Below are positions 27,313 to 35,548 of a stretch of DNA of 54,865 bases, piece after piece. Below the pieces are notes generated by a model, which was not told the origin of the DNA, did no database searches, and saw nothing but the letters and a program-made list of their open reading frames with translations. Numbering within the stretch: the stretch's first letter is position 1; the number at the start of each line of letters is the position of its first letter. The stretch comes from Caldilineae bacterium (GTDB lineage: Bacteria; Chloroflexota; Anaerolineae; JAAEKA01). Location of the stretch: NCBI GenBank assembly GCA_020634555.1, contig JACKBK010000023.1, positions 1 to 54,865 of the forward strand, given 5' to 3'. Made by a program: the position numbers and the translations under genes.

Positions 27313-28050
27313 GTGTATCTACCCAACAAACCCAAGCCATACCTGATGGCCCACCGCGGCAACCGGGTCGCGTGTCCTGAGAACACGCTGGCGGCCTTTC
27401 GCCGCGCGTTGGGCGACGGCGCGGACATCATCGAGACTGATCTGCACGTCACCGCCGACGGAGAGTTTGTCTGCATCCACGACGCCACGGTGGACCGGAC
27501 CACCGATGGCAGCGGGCCGGTGGCGGGCATGACGCTGGCACAGCTCAAGGCCCTTAGCGCGTCCTACGGCCGGCCGGAGTTCGCGGCTGAGCGAATACCA
27601 GCCCTGGCCGAACTGGCCGCGCTGTTGCCGGCCGACGTTGCTCTGGCTATCGAACTGAAGACCGACCGCTTCCTCTGGCCGGATGTGGTCTACCGACTCG
27701 TGAAGCAGTTGACAGCACTGGGTGTTCGTGGCCGAACGGTTGTGCTTTCGTTCTCCCTGGCGCGGGTGCAGGCTGTCGCTGCTGTTGCTCCTGACATTCC
27801 TATCGGCTGGATCACGCTTTCCAGTCCGTGGCCGCGCCGCGGCCCACAACTCCTGGGACCGTTCTGGCCATTGCTGTTGCTCAACCCGCTGTACGTTGCT
27901 CTGGCCCATCGGCGCGGCCAGTTCGTTGCGCCCCTCGATCCTCTGCCTGACCGCCGCGTTCCCTTTTTCGTTCGTTTGGGCTGCGACGCGATTCTCACCG
28001 ACAACCCCGCTGCCACTGCAGAGGCGCTACGACGCGCCGGTGCACGCTAG
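27313..28050 (+). CDS. Glycerophosphodiester phosphodiesterase
   Basis: 245 residues. The GDPD signature is complete: AHRGNRVACPENTLAAFRRA, the metal-binding pair ETDLHVTADGEFVCIHDATV, DRTTDGSG, and AIELKTD later. It hydrolyses glycerophosphodiesters to glycerol 3-phosphate and an alcohol. No signal peptide, so cytoplasmic. I place the start at GTG 27313, two bases after the ldh stop and behind GGCGGAATG; an in-frame start at 27283 would overlap ldh by 29 bases. Confidence 0.88.
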   Translation: MYLPNKPKPYLMAHRGNRVACPENTLAAFRRALGDGADIIETDLHVTADGEFVCIHDATVDRTTDGSGPVAGMTLAQLKALSASYGRPEFAAERIPALAELAALLPADVALAIELKTDRFLWPDVVYRLVKQLTALGVRGRTVVLSFSLARVQAVAAVAPDIPIGWITLSSPWPRRGPQLLGPFWPLLLLNPLYVALAHRRGQFVAPLDPLPDRRVPFFVRLGCDAILTDNPAATAEALRRAGAR

Positions 28051-28147
28051 TACCACGTCAATCTTGATTTGTGGAGTTCGCATGCTCACATGCGAACCCG
28101 GCACACTTGCACCTGTGGCGCAAGCGCGGGTGTCTGCCCACTCCGGA

Positions 28148-28172
28148 GTGCTTCGCAAAGGATGCCTACTCC
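28148..28172. repeat. Second copy of the GTGCTTCGCAAAGGATGC element
   Basis: GTGCTTCGCAAAGGATGC followed by CTACTCC is the reverse complement of the left arm at 5784-5808 (18 identical bases, then near identity). Here only one arm is present, in the 205-base gap before the GNAT-nitrilase gene. Confidence 0.55.
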
Positions 28173-28255
28173 TCAAACAAAGGTTGGTGAAACGCTACCT
28201 TCTGCGGATGTTCCGCGGCCCGCGGCTGACCACAATCGACCGGAGCGGTAAAACG

Positions 28256-29824
28256 ATGCCACAAACCAAGCAAACAAAGTTCACGGTACGTCCCTGGCGG
28301 GCCGAGGACATCCCCGCGGTGGTTGCCTGCCAGAAGGCTGCTTACAACGACTACCCTCAAGGCGCGCACTACGACCAGCGCGCCTACGAATTGCAGTTCG
28401 CCGCCTTCCCCGAGGGGCAGGTGTTGGCCGAGCTGGATGGCACCGTGATCGGCTATTCAACGTCGATCATCGTGCAGCTCGACGACGACAGCCACATCTA
28501 CACCTACAACGAGATCACCGGCGACGGCGCTTTCAGCACCCACGATCCCAGCGGCGACACCCTGTACGGCGCTGACATGGCAGTGCATCCGGCCTACCGC
28601 GGCCTCGGCGTGTCCAAGCGACTCTACAAGGAGCGCCGCCGGCTGATGCGCCGCTACAACCTGCGGCGCATGGTGGCCTATGGGCGGCTGCCCGGCTACA
28701 ACGCTGTGGCCGGCCGCATGACCGCCCAGGAATATGTGGACGCCGTTCTGCGGGGCGAGATGACAGACTCGGCGCTCAATGCGCACCTGGCAGCCGGCTA
28801 TACCGTGCGCGGCGTTCTGCTGGACTTGATGTGGGACGACTCCAGTCTCAACTATGCCACCTTTCTGGAAATGGGCAACAAGGTGTTCAAGCCGGAGAAG
28901 CGGCGTATTGCGGCTTCTCCTGTCAAACGACCGGTACGTCGGGTGCGGGTATGCGCAGCGCAATACCTGATGCGTCCCATAAAGTCCTGGAAAGAGTTTG
29001 AGCGCTCGGTGGAGTTTTTCGCCACGACCGCGGACGCCTACCACTGCCATTTTCTGCTGCTGCCGGAGCTGTTCACTGCACAGCTTCTCAGCACCATGCC
29101 GCTGGACTGGGACGGCCGCCGCTCCGCGCTGGAACTGGCCGCCATGGCTGACAAGCTGCTCGACATGTTTCGCCGCCTCGCCCAACAGTACGGACTCTAC
29201 ATCATTGGCGGTTCAACGCCGATTCTGCGCGACGGCGTCCTGTACAACACGGCGCATTTGTTCACGCCATCGGGCCGCGTCTACACGCAAGATAAGTTGC
29301 ACATCACACCGTGGGAGCGCGAGCTATGGGGCGTGCGGCCCGGCAACGAGGCCAGGGTTTTCGACACGCCGCTGGGGCGCCTGGCGATCCAGATCTGCTA
29401 CGACATCGAGTTCCCCGAGATGGCGCGCCTGCTGACTCTGGCGGGGGCGGATTTGATATTCGTCCCCTTCAGCACCGACGAGAAGAAAGCCTACTACCGC
29501 GTGCGCTACACTGCTCAGGCGCGCGCGGTTGAGAACTACATCTACGTGGTCATCGCCGGCAACGTGGGCAACCTGCCCAGCCGCCACTACTTGCTGAACT
29601 ACGGGCAGGCCGCGGTGCTGACGCCCAGCGACTTTGCCTTTCCGCTTCATGCAACGGCCGGCGAAGCGGACCCCAACGTGGAAGCCGTGGTGATCGCCGA
29701 GCTGGACCTGACCAGCCTGGCGATGCAGCGCGAGATGGGCAGCGTGCGCCCGTTGTATGACCGGCGCCCGGACCTCTACGATCTGCTCCCCAAGGTGCCA
29801 ATTCGCCGCATACGCACCGAATAG
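28256..29824 (+). CDS. GNAT acetyltransferase-nitrilase fusion protein
   Basis: 522 residues. Residues 1-200 form a GNAT domain (FTVRPWRAEDIPAVVACQKA; acetyl-CoA loop MAVHPAYRGLGVSKRLY). Residues 222-510 form a carbon-nitrogen hydrolase with the full catalytic set: Glu271 in LLLPELF, Lys347 in DKLHITPWE, Cys381 in QICYDIEFPE. Such fusions are known but their substrates mostly are not; a coupled N-acyl and amide or nitrile reaction on the same metabolite is plausible. The ATG at 28256 follows CGGAG; longer upstream frames overlap the GDPD gene and are rejected. Confidence 0.88.
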   Translation: MPQTKQTKFTVRPWRAEDIPAVVACQKAAYNDYPQGAHYDQRAYELQFAAFPEGQVLAELDGTVIGYSTSIIVQLDDDSHIYTYNEITGDGAFSTHDPSGDTLYGADMAVHPAYRGLGVSKRLYKERRRLMRRYNLRRMVAYGRLPGYNAVAGRMTAQEYVDAVLRGEMTDSALNAHLAAGYTVRGVLLDLMWDDSSLNYATFLEMGNKVFKPEKRRIAASPVKRPVRRVRVCAAQYLMRPIKSWKEFERSVEFFATTADAYHCHFLLLPELFTAQLLSTMPLDWDGRRSALELAAMADKLLDMFRRLAQQYGLYIIGGSTPILRDGVLYNTAHLFTPSGRVYTQDKLHITPWERELWGVRPGNEARVFDTPLGRLAIQICYDIEFPEMARLLTLAGADLIFVPFSTDEKKAYYRVRYTAQARAVENYIYVVIAGNVGNLPSRHYLLNYGQAAVLTPSDFAFPLHATAGEADPNVEAVVIAELDLTSLAMQREMGSVRPLYDRRPDLYDLLPKVPIRRIRTE

Positions 29825-29957
29825 ATGCGCTGTGAAGGATATCACTGAACAGACTCGAAAACTCCTCAAAAGTGACAGTCTGCGGTATACTAACAGTGTT
29901 CTGATCGGGCGATTCCCGGTCTCTGTGGCCGAATGCGGCCTTGACAAGGAGTAAACA

Positions 29958-31472
29958 ATGAAGCGGTACTGGCCAGCTTTGCTGGCTATTCTTATTGTCA
30001 CCGGTTTGTCCATGGTGGCTTGCAGTCAACCTGCAGCTCCCACAACTCCAGCAACTCCGGAGGTTACCCCCGTGGCACCCACTGAAACAGCAACCGAACC
30101 GGCGCCCTCCGCACCCAGCATTGCGGGCTACTGGGAAGGCTCGATGACCGTTCTTGGCGCTGATTTGACGATCATCGTGAAACTTTCCGATGACGGCGGA
30201 GCGATCACCGGCACGATGGATATCCCACAACAAGGCGCGACCGATATCCCCCTGCACGATATCAGCTACGCCGACTCGAAGGTACATTTCGAGTTGCTCG
30301 AAGGCGCACGCCTGGCGACCTACGATGGCCAGGTAAATCCCGATGGAACCATCAGCGGCGAGTTCAGCCAATCAGGCGTCACAGGCACCTTTACCCTTCA
30401 TCAGGCTGAGGAACCTACACCTACAGTCGAGGTAGCAGAAGTGCTGTCCTACCGGGCGGAAGACGTTACCTTCAACAACGGCGACATCACCCTGGCCGGA
30501 ACGCTGACTATGCCCGAAGGCGATGGTCCATTCCCGGCGTTGATTCTGATCAGCGGCAGCGGCCAGCAGAACCGCGACGAAGAACTTTCCATCGTGCCGG
30601 GCTACAAACCGTTCCGCGAGATCGCAGATACACTGACGCGTCAGGGAATCGCAGTTCTGCGCTACGATGACCGCGGCATCGGTGGGTCGGGCGGCGATCC
30701 GATTACGTCTACCAGTGTTGACTTCGCCGATGACGCCGAGGCTGCGTTCACGTATCTGCAAGGGCGTTCCGAGATCGATGGCAAGCAGATCGGTATGATG
30801 GGCCACAGCGAGGGCGGCATCATCGAGGCGATCATCGGGGCGCGCAACCCCGACGTGGCTTTTCTGATCTCCATGGCAGGAACCGCTGTCAGCGGCTACG
30901 ATACCGTTATCAAACAGGTTGAGCGATTGACGCTGGCATCCGGCCTTAGCGCGGAAGCTGCCGCGGCGGCAGCGGACCAGCAGCGCGCCGTGCTGGACAT
31001 GGTGGTGGCGCAGGACTGGACTGGTCTCGAATCGATGATGAACGAACTGATAAGCGCGCAGCTCAATGCTTTGTCCGATGACCAGAAAGCGGCGATCGGT
31101 GACATCGATACGTATGCAAAGCAGCAGGTCGCTGTGCAGTTGTCGCAGTTGCAAAGTCCCTGGTACCAGTTCTTCCTTGCCCACGATCCGGGCGAGGATT
31201 GGGCCAAGGTCACCGTGCCGGTACTGGGATTGTTTGGCGGCAACGACGCGCAAGTGGACGCTGACACCAATGCCGCCGCGCTGCGAGCTGCGCTGGACAA
31301 GGCCGGCAATCAGGATGTCACGATCACTGTAATCCCGACTGCCAATCACCTGTTCCAGGACGCCACCACCGGCAGCGTTGAGGAGTATGCCCAACTCGAG
31401 CCGCATCTGATGCCGGAGTTCCTCACTGCCGTCAGCGACTGGCTGGCGGCGCACGTTCAACTGCCTCAATAA
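29958..31472 (+). CDS. Secreted alpha/beta-hydrolase lipoprotein
   Basis: 504 residues. Lipoprotein signal (MVAC, Cys22), a Thr/Pro/Ala linker, a beta-barrel-like domain (about 54-150, GYWEGSMTVLGADLTIIVKL) that looks like a lipocalin-type or DUF-type accessory domain, then an alpha/beta hydrolase (about 165-500) with RYDDRGIGGSGG, nucleophile Ser284 in GHSEGG and a late acid/His (NHLFQDATTG). It should act as an esterase or peptidase-like hydrolase on the cell surface. The start follows AAGGAG. It stands alone between two units. Confidence 0.82.
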   Translation: MKRYWPALLAILIVTGLSMVACSQPAAPTTPATPEVTPVAPTETATEPAPSAPSIAGYWEGSMTVLGADLTIIVKLSDDGGAITGTMDIPQQGATDIPLHDISYADSKVHFELLEGARLATYDGQVNPDGTISGEFSQSGVTGTFTLHQAEEPTPTVEVAEVLSYRAEDVTFNNGDITLAGTLTMPEGDGPFPALILISGSGQQNRDEELSIVPGYKPFREIADTLTRQGIAVLRYDDRGIGGSGGDPITSTSVDFADDAEAAFTYLQGRSEIDGKQIGMMGHSEGGIIEAIIGARNPDVAFLISMAGTAVSGYDTVIKQVERLTLASGLSAEAAAAAADQQRAVLDMVVAQDWTGLESMMNELISAQLNALSDDQKAAIGDIDTYAKQQVAVQLSQLQSPWYQFFLAHDPGEDWAKVTVPVLGLFGGNDAQVDADTNAAALRAALDKAGNQDVTITVIPTANHLFQDATTGSVEEYAQLEPHLMPEFLTAVSDWLAAHVQLPQ

Positions 31473-31602
31473 CCGCCCATCGTTGATTAACCGGGACTGG
31501 CGGCCTCCCTGTGCCTGATTCGCGGCTTGGCTGCGGCAGGCTGGACCGCCAGTCCCTCTTGCGTTCTCTCTGATCGACCGTCTGATTCCTGGAGATATTC
31601 CT

Positions 31603-31824
31603 GTGACTCGAAGGCGAGGCTGCCTCGGTGCGGTGATCCTGCTGGTGGCGCTGTGCGGGCTGGCCGGTCTTGTTTCAGCTCTCAGCAATCGCAACCTGCC
31701 CATCGCCGCGCCCGACGTGGAACGGCTGAGCGCGCTGGACAAGGCGCGGCTGGCCGAGGCGGTGCACCTCCGGCAGACCCTGGGCAATAGAGGCAGCAAT
31801 AACTGCCAGTCGTTTCCTCTTTAG
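31603..31824 (+). CDS. Small protein, possibly the truncated N-terminus of a secreted protein
   Basis: 73 residues from a GTG behind TGGAGA. Residues 1-27 are a signal peptide or membrane anchor (RRRGCLGAVILLVALCGLAG). Residues 38-60 (DVERLSALDKARLAEAVHLR) look like the start of a larger folded domain that then stops after QTLGN. The final dozen residues lie in the ribosome-site region of the next gene. It may be a decayed gene remnant rather than a working small protein. Confidence 0.4.
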   Translation: MTRRRGCLGAVILLVALCGLAGLVSALSNRNLPIAAPDVERLSALDKARLAEAVHLRQTLGNRGSNNCQSFPL

Positions 31825-31839
31825 GAGGTAATGCAAACA

Positions 31840-32808
31840 ATGACCGATCCTGTAATTGTCGCCTCTGGTCTCGGCCGGCGATTTGGTGAAACCGTGGCCG
31901 TGGACCAGCTTGAGTTGACCGTGCAGGCCGGCGAGGTCTTTGGCTTTCTGGGCCACAACGGCGCCGGCAAAACAACCACTATCCGTATGCTGAACGGCAT
32001 TCTGACCCCAACCAACGGCTCTTCCCGCGTGCTGGGTCTGGATCCGATGGCGGACGGACCGCATCTACGCACTCGCACCGGGGTGCTCACAGAGACGCCG
32101 TCACTGGACGAACGGCTGACCGGCCGCGACAACCTTGCCATCTACGCTGATCTCTACCGCGTCCCCAAGGACGCGGTCAAGGCCCGCGTTGACGAACTGT
32201 TGACCGGCTTCGATCTATACGAGCGGGCTGACGACAAGGTGGGCGGTTACAGCAAGGGTATGAAGCAGCGGCTCGCGCTGGCCCGTACATTGCTGCACAA
32301 GCCGGAGATGTTGTTCCTGGACGAGCCCACCGCCGGCCTCGATCCGGTGGCAGCGCGCCAGGTCCACGACATGATCGTGCAATCGACCCGCCAGCAAGGC
32401 CACACCGTCTTCCTGTGTACCCACAACCTGGTGGAAGCGCAGCGGCTGTGCGACCGCGTTGGAGTCATGGAACACGGCAAGCTGGTCGCGCTGGGAGCGC
32501 CGCGGGATCTGGCGCGGCAACTGGTGACCAACCTGACGGTCGATTTCGAGGTCGATGCTGAGGCTGTGCCGGCTGCATTGCAGGAGTTGGAGGGCAAGGG
32601 AATCACGACCAGCGTGGCTCAGCAGACCGGCACGATCTCCGTACGCGGCGCGACCCACTCTGCGATTCCTGACTTTGTTAACCTGCTGGTGGGCGCTGGT
32701 ATCCGCATCTACGGCGTCACACCCCAGGAGCCAACTCTCGAGGATGTCTACTTTGCGCTGCACGGCGAACAACCTGTTCAGCGCAACTCTGCCGAGGTGA
32801 TCCAATGA
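31840..32808 (+). CDS. ABC transporter ATP-binding protein (ABC-2 type)
   Basis: 322 residues. Walker A GHNGAGKTT, Q-loop region TETPSLDERL, signature YSKGMKQR in place of LSGGQ (common in this subfamily), Walker B MLFLDEPTAGLD and the switch CTHNLVEAQR are all present, followed by a C-terminal regulatory domain. It energises the membrane protein encoded next, overlapping by 4 bases. TTAGGAGG lies 11 bases before ATG 31840 and only 2 before ATG 31831, so I prefer the former. Probable export of an unknown substrate, as in Nod/CcmA-like ABC-2 systems. Confidence 0.88.
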   Translation: MTDPVIVASGLGRRFGETVAVDQLELTVQAGEVFGFLGHNGAGKTTTIRMLNGILTPTNGSSRVLGLDPMADGPHLRTRTGVLTETPSLDERLTGRDNLAIYADLYRVPKDAVKARVDELLTGFDLYERADDKVGGYSKGMKQRLALARTLLHKPEMLFLDEPTAGLDPVAARQVHDMIVQSTRQQGHTVFLCTHNLVEAQRLCDRVGVMEHGKLVALGAPRDLARQLVTNLTVDFEVDAEAVPAALQELEGKGITTSVAQQTGTISVRGATHSAIPDFVNLLVGAGIRIYGVTPQEPTLEDVYFALHGEQPVQRNSAEVIQ

Positions 32809-33617
32809 ACTGGCGGGCCATTCAGGCGCTGATGCGCAAAGATCTCAAGGTAGTACTGCAAAACAAGGGTGTGGTAATTCCCATCGTGCTGTTGCCGCTG
32901 ATCCTGTTTATTGTGATCCCTGGGCTGGTGCTCTTCATTCCTTCGGCGACTTCTTCTGCCAACAACAATGACCTGGCTCAACTGATGGCGATGGTTACAC
33001 CCGGCCTGCGCGATCAACTGGTCGGTCTGACACCGGATCAGGCCGGAGCAGTCTTCTTCCTGGTATACATGATGGCGCCGCTGTTCCTGATCGTTCCGCT
33101 GATGGTCTCCAACGTCATCGCCGCCGACAGCTTCGTCGGTGAGCGTGAGCGCAAGACGCTGGAAGCGCTGCTGTACACGCCGACCACCGATGGGGAGCTT
33201 TTGGTGGGCAAGATGCTCTCGGCGCTGGTGCCTGCCATCATTGTCTCGTGGGCCGGCTACGTTCTCTACAGTGTGGTGGCTGATCTTGCCTCCGCGCAGC
33301 TCATGGAACGAGCGTTGTTCCCCAATCCGCTCTGGAACGTGATCGCGCTTTGGGTCGCGCCGGCCGCCGCCGGTCTGGGGCTGACCAGCATGATGCTGGT
33401 GTCGGTGCGCGCCAAGACGTTCCAGGATGCCTACCAGACCGGCTCGTTGGTGGTGCTGCCGATCGTCCTTCTCCTGATCGGCCAGATCGCCGGCGTTCTC
33501 TACTTCAACATCTGGCTGGCGCTGGGACTTGGCCTGGTGCTCTGGATCATCGACGCGGTGCTGCTGTTCTACGGACGCCAGACCTTCCACCGCAGCGAGT
33601 TGATCGCCCGGCTATAA
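32805..33617 (+). CDS. ABC-2 type permease
   Basis: 270 residues with about six membrane helices. The string ADSFVGERERKTLEALLYTP is the ABC-2/NatB-like hallmark (the ERExxTLE coupling helix). It overlaps the ATPase gene by ATGA and forms the exporter with it. The N-terminus MNWRAIQALMRKDLKVVLQNKG is the typical cytoplasmic start helix. Substrate unknown. Confidence 0.87.
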   Translation: MNWRAIQALMRKDLKVVLQNKGVVIPIVLLPLILFIVIPGLVLFIPSATSSANNNDLAQLMAMVTPGLRDQLVGLTPDQAGAVFFLVYMMAPLFLIVPLMVSNVIAADSFVGERERKTLEALLYTPTTDGELLVGKMLSALVPAIIVSWAGYVLYSVVADLASAQLMERALFPNPLWNVIALWVAPAAAGLGLTSMMLVSVRAKTFQDAYQTGSLVVLPIVLLLIGQIAGVLYFNIWLALGLGLVLWIIDAVLLFYGRQTFHRSELIARL

Positions 33618-33632
33618 AAAAAGAGTGTGAAA

Positions 33633-33662
33633 TTTCAACCCGGCGCCGGGTGCTGGTATAAT
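33633..33662 (+). promoter_or_regulatory. Promoter with a palindrome in its spacer
   Basis: TTTCAA (33633-33638) and TATAAT (33657-33662) flank an 18-base spacer that contains the perfect palindrome CCCGGCGCCGGG (33639-33650). The palindrome position, directly downstream of the -35 box, is typical of repressor operators. Confidence 0.55.
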
Positions 33663-33721
33663 GAAGGCTAACCAGTCATTCAAGCAGCGCTTCAGCGCAA
33701 GAGAAAAGCGGAGTGAAGAGA

Positions 33722-34264
33722 ATGAAGACGATATTTGGTCTGTTCGACAAACGAGAGCAAGCCGAGGCAGTGGCAGAATTTGCCCGCCGCTCCAGCATCG
33801 ATGATCAGCATCTCAAGGTACTTGACAGCGGATCGCCTGCCCACGACCTGGTGGAGCCGTCGCCCCGGCCCCGGACCTGGAAAGGGATTCGCGGCTTCAT
33901 GATTCTGGGAACGCTGATTTTTGGGGTCTTCGGCGCATTTGCAGCCGTCGGCTCGATCACCAGCACCGGCGCGCCGGTCTCCTTTGCGGTCCAGGTCCTT
34001 CTTCTCTTTCTCCTGATTGGCTTCTTTTCTGGCGTAGGGTTGGGTTTCGTCAAGGGCCGCTCCGACGCTGAAGAGGAGATCCAGCGCTTCCGCGAGGCGT
34101 TTGGACAGGGCGCTGTGATGGTTGTGATCGAAGCGGATCAGCATGTCGATGGCTTCGTCGAGGAGATGGAACGCCAGGGTGGCAAAATGATCAAGGTCAG
34201 CAAGCACAGCCGGCCGATGCCGGACATGTCAGGACTTGATCTCCAGGTCAGCGCCGTTCACTGA
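33722..34264 (+). CDS. Small membrane protein with two helices, function unknown
   Basis: 180 residues. An N-terminal cytoplasmic segment (MKTIFGLFDKREQAEAVAEF, resembling the start of general-stress-17M-like or DUF1269-like proteins), two membrane helices (about 58-78 and 86-112, the latter glycine-rich), and a C-terminal ferredoxin-like segment (AVMVVIEADQHVDGFVEEME). The start at 33722 has GGAG 8 bases upstream. It has its own promoter. A stress-related role is suggested only by the loose similarity. Confidence 0.6.
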   Translation: MKTIFGLFDKREQAEAVAEFARRSSIDDQHLKVLDSGSPAHDLVEPSPRPRTWKGIRGFMILGTLIFGVFGAFAAVGSITSTGAPVSFAVQVLLLFLLIGFFSGVGLGFVKGRSDAEEEIQRFREAFGQGAVMVVIEADQHVDGFVEEMERQGGKMIKVSKHSRPMPDMSGLDLQVSAVH

Positions 34265-34285
34265 TACTTGCACCCGGTCAAATGT

Positions 34286-34312
34286 GTCATTCCCGCGAGG
34301 GCGGGAATCCAC
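34286..34312. repeat. GTCATTCCCGC repeat, second copy
   Basis: GTCATTCCCGCGAGGGCGGG then AATCCACC is one hairpin unit of the element seen at 12721-12786. The remainder of the 34265-34465 gap has no visible gene. Confidence 0.65.
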
Positions 34313-34465
34313 CTCAAAAGCATTGGTCTCCTGGCCGCGCATCGCGAAGCGTGACGCATGATCCTGGCTTGGCAATTGCGACTCACACCAACTACTCATC
34401 CATCGCTCCTGTCTTCACAGAAGTAACGGTCGGAGCTTCCACTTTTGACGGATCGCCCTGCGCCA

Positions 34466-35545
34466 TCAGGCACGCGGCGATCTGTTTGTCTTTTTACCTG
34501 CCAAAGCGAGCAACATTGCCGGCACGGCCAACCCCACCGAGCCAATCGCGATCAGCAAATTCACCTGTGGAAAACTCAAACGGGGATACGGGGAATACGC
34601 CAGGCTGGACTGATCCACACCCGGCAACGGCAGCAGATAGAGCGCAATCACCAGCAGCGCACCGGCCACCACCGCCCAATCGCGAGGCGTCCATAGCTGC
34701 GGGCGGTAGTGGGTGCGTTTGACGCCGCGGCCCTGTAGCCACAGTGCAGCGATGACCGCCAGCCCGCCAACGACGATCAGCGCCGTGCTCAGTGCGCCGG
34801 CTCCGATCAAACTTCCTGCCACACCGCCTGCCAGCGTTGCCAGTCCAAAAACAATCAGACCACGGGAGATATTGTGCGCCGTCTGTGCCTCGGATAGATT
34901 GCCGAAGCCGCGCGCCGTCATCGCCTCCGCCAGTTGCATAGCCCGTTCCAGCCCACTGACCAGCAGCGGCATAACCAGCGGCAGCCAATCGCGCGCGCCG
35001 CGCACCTGATGGCCTCGCAACCGCTGCGCCTCTCGGATCTGCCCAAACTGGGCCATCGTGGTCGGCACGTAAGCTATCGCAACCGACAACACCACGCCGA
35101 CGGGGTAGAAGGACCGCGGGATCAGCCGCACCAGCGCGTAGGTTGGCACCGCCTGATATAGCGCCAGGAACGCGGCGAAGATCCCCGTCAAAACCAGGCC
35201 ATTGATCGCCCCGTAGACCAGACCTTCCAGCGTCACCGCGCCACCCAACAGTGGCAGCCAGGCGGGCAGTTCGAACAGCACTGTCTGCCCAAAGTGCGCC
35301 ATCAGCCCGTTGAACGCGGCTGAGAGCGTCACCACGATCAGCGCGAAACGCCATGGCGATAAGGGCAACGCAGGAGCAAACGCCTGCGACCGCCCGGCAC
35401 GCAGCGTCGCCGCGATGCAGACCAGAATGACTGTCAGGTAGACGGGGTTGCGCGAGCTCAACAGCGCCGCCACCACGGCCAGCAGCCAGGTAACCCATGC
35501 CAGCGGATGGATCACCGGATCGCGCCGGACAACCCGTGATGCCAT
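34466..35545 (-). CDS. ecfT: ECF transporter transmembrane component EcfT
   Basis: 359 residues. Helix-rich N-terminus and the two coupling motifs of the CbiQ/EcfT family: EAQRLRGHQVRG (about 167-178) and EAMTARGFG further on, which contact the two ECF ATPases. About 100 extra C-terminal residues add two or three helices beyond the usual EcfT length. It follows the S-component gene after 3 bases on the minus strand and shares the upstream cobalamin riboswitch. No EcfA ATPase gene is in the window, so the ATPases must be encoded elsewhere. Confidence 0.86.
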   Translation of the reverse strand: MASRVVRRDPVIHPLAWVTWLLAVVAALLSSRNPVYLTVILVCIAATLRAGRSQAFAPALPLSPWRFALIVVTLSAAFNGLMAHFGQTVLFELPAWLPLLGGAVTLEGLVYGAINGLVLTGIFAAFLALYQAVPTYALVRLIPRSFYPVGVVLSVAIAYVPTTMAQFGQIREAQRLRGHQVRGARDWLPLVMPLLVSGLERAMQLAEAMTARGFGNLSEAQTAHNISRGLIVFGLATLAGGVAGSLIGAGALSTALIVVGGLAVIAALWLQGRGVKRTHYRPQLWTPRDWAVVAGALLVIALYLLPLPGVDQSSLAYSPYPRLSFPQVNLLIAIGSVGLAVPAMLLALAGKKTNRSPRA

Positions 35546-35548
35546 GGT

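Noticed and set aside
27722..28255. Upstream extension of the GNAT-nitrilase frame
   Set aside because: It overlaps the GDPD gene and encodes no domain; the ATG at 28256 has a ribosome site.
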